This document shows, one piece after another, positions 20,369 through 20,693 of a DNA stretch of 20,693 nt. Source of the stretch: a virus; IMG/VR virus record IMGVR_UViG_3300009502_000242, positions 1-20,693 of that record; one strand, written 5' to 3'. A program made the translations under genes and the position numbers. The stretch's first letter is position 1. Each line of letters begins with the position of its first letter. The notes beneath the pieces were generated by a model. It did not search any database. It saw nothing but the letters and a program-made list of their open reading frames with translations, and was not told where the DNA came from.

Positions 20369-20521
20369 ATGTCTATTTATGTACCCAAATTAATTTTTTA
20401 TGTCTATGCCTATCTTAGAGAGGATGGCACTCCTTACTATATTGGTAAAGGTAAAGATAATAGATCGCATTCAAAACAACACACAATAAAACCACCAAAA
20501 AATAAATCTAAAATAATATAA
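20369..20521 (+). pseudogene. Truncated GIY-YIG homing endonuclease
   Basis: 50 residues: FYVYAYLREDGTPYYIGKGK (residues 10-29) is the GIY-YIG core start, followed by DNR and a KPPKNKSKII segment. After TAA the same frame reads YCQS, which fits the usual continuation, but the rest of the catalytic domain (including the metal-binding glutamate) and the DNA-binding tail are missing. The sequence runs into the 3' end of the tail tube gene on the other strand. It stands alone on the plus strand between gp19 and gp26, as an intergenic homing gene would, with its own late promoter and hidden ribosome site. Confidence 0.75.
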
Positions 20522-20534
20522 TATTGCCAAAGTG

Positions 20535-20693
20535 TTATAGTTGTACAACTGTTACTGTAGGCACAATTTCTTTCCAGTATGTGTATGCAAATACTACAGT
20601 CAATTTATGGTAATTATCTGATGACCAGTCCAAATCTAATTGATTAACGGAAATTGGATATGCATCAAAAAGTGTAATTGTATATGAAGGTTC
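20535..20693 (-). CDS. 19: C-terminus of gp19-like tail tube protein, partial
   Basis: 52 residues are visible up to the TAA at 20535-20537; the start lies beyond the window. The segment YTITLFDAYPISVNQLDLDW, then SSDNYHKLTVVFAYTYWKE, is the conserved end of T4-like tail tube (gp19) proteins, which stack in hexamers to form the inner tail tube. This places the following leftward genes in the tail module. Confidence 0.82.
   Translation of the reverse strand, partial: EPSYTITLFDAYPISVNQLDLDWSSDNYHKLTVVFAYTYWKEIVPTVTVVQL

Noticed and set aside
1-20693. tRNA genes and CRISPR arrays
   Set aside because: No cloverleaf other than the tmRNA acceptor part and no regularly spaced repeats were seen on reading.

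Overview
The window is a stretch of a large T4-like (contractile-tailed) bacteriophage genome. The firm anchors are a gp32-type single-stranded DNA binding protein with an H-X12-C-X7-C-X2-C zinc site, a gp59-like helicase loader, a gp33-like late transcription co-activator, PhoH, the C-terminus of a gp19-like tail tube protein and a gp26-like baseplate protein. T4-type late promoters (TATAAATA) and sigma70-type early promoters are both present. The DNA is AT-rich except for the first ~830 bases. The first three genes carry motifs (QPEALRLA, RQALAQPE, EPVAW, KPWVGLTDDEI) that I associate with phages and prophages of Burkholderiales. A betaproteobacterial host is therefore a reasonable but unproven inference.

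Layout. Positions 1-831 hold three small GC-richer accessory genes. Positions 821-6966 hold a long rightward run of small, tightly packed, often ATGA-overlapping genes. They include a DUF2693-like protein, a broken or recoded metallophosphoesterase, a conserved cysteine-motif protein and several small membrane proteins. Position 7004 starts a full-length ATP-grasp, PurD-like ligase. A duplicated promoter at 8314-8375 opens a second unit (8389-11622): a conserved CxxxH/KH protein, a small protein, PhoH, a PD-(D/E)XK nuclease and a secreted DRGH nuclease. Next come a noncoding RNA locus (11623-11940), an outer-membrane beta-barrel gene, and the replication/late-control block gp33 - gp59 - HAD phosphatase - gp32, ending at a terminator (15112-15149). 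From 20693 leftward to 15157 the minus strand carries tail genes: gp19, gp26 with a short -1 frame extension, a dual peptidoglycan hydrolase and a tape-measure-like protein. A truncated GIY-YIG gene lies on the opposite strand between gp19 and gp26.

Main discoveries. (1) 11623-11940 encodes what reads as a circularly permuted (two-piece) tmRNA. The acceptor half with T-arm and CCA lies upstream. A spacer with complementary ends follows, then the coding half beginning with the other acceptor strand and carrying the tag ANDNAFSVDNRLAA. The acceptor stem has the G3-U70 alanine identity pair. (2) The metallophosphoesterase at 2603-3487 is interrupted in frame by TAG-TGA inside its essential DxH motif, directly after a 9-bp hairpin. 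This is either a broken gene or a recoding/bypass site. (3) The gp26-like gene ends on a perfect T_TTT_TTC slippery heptamer whose -1 frame reads straight into the next small gene, like the tail-chaperone frameshift of other tailed phages. (4) Two decayed homing-endonuclease pieces sit next to T4-type late promoters.

All calls are from reading the sequence; no database search was possible.
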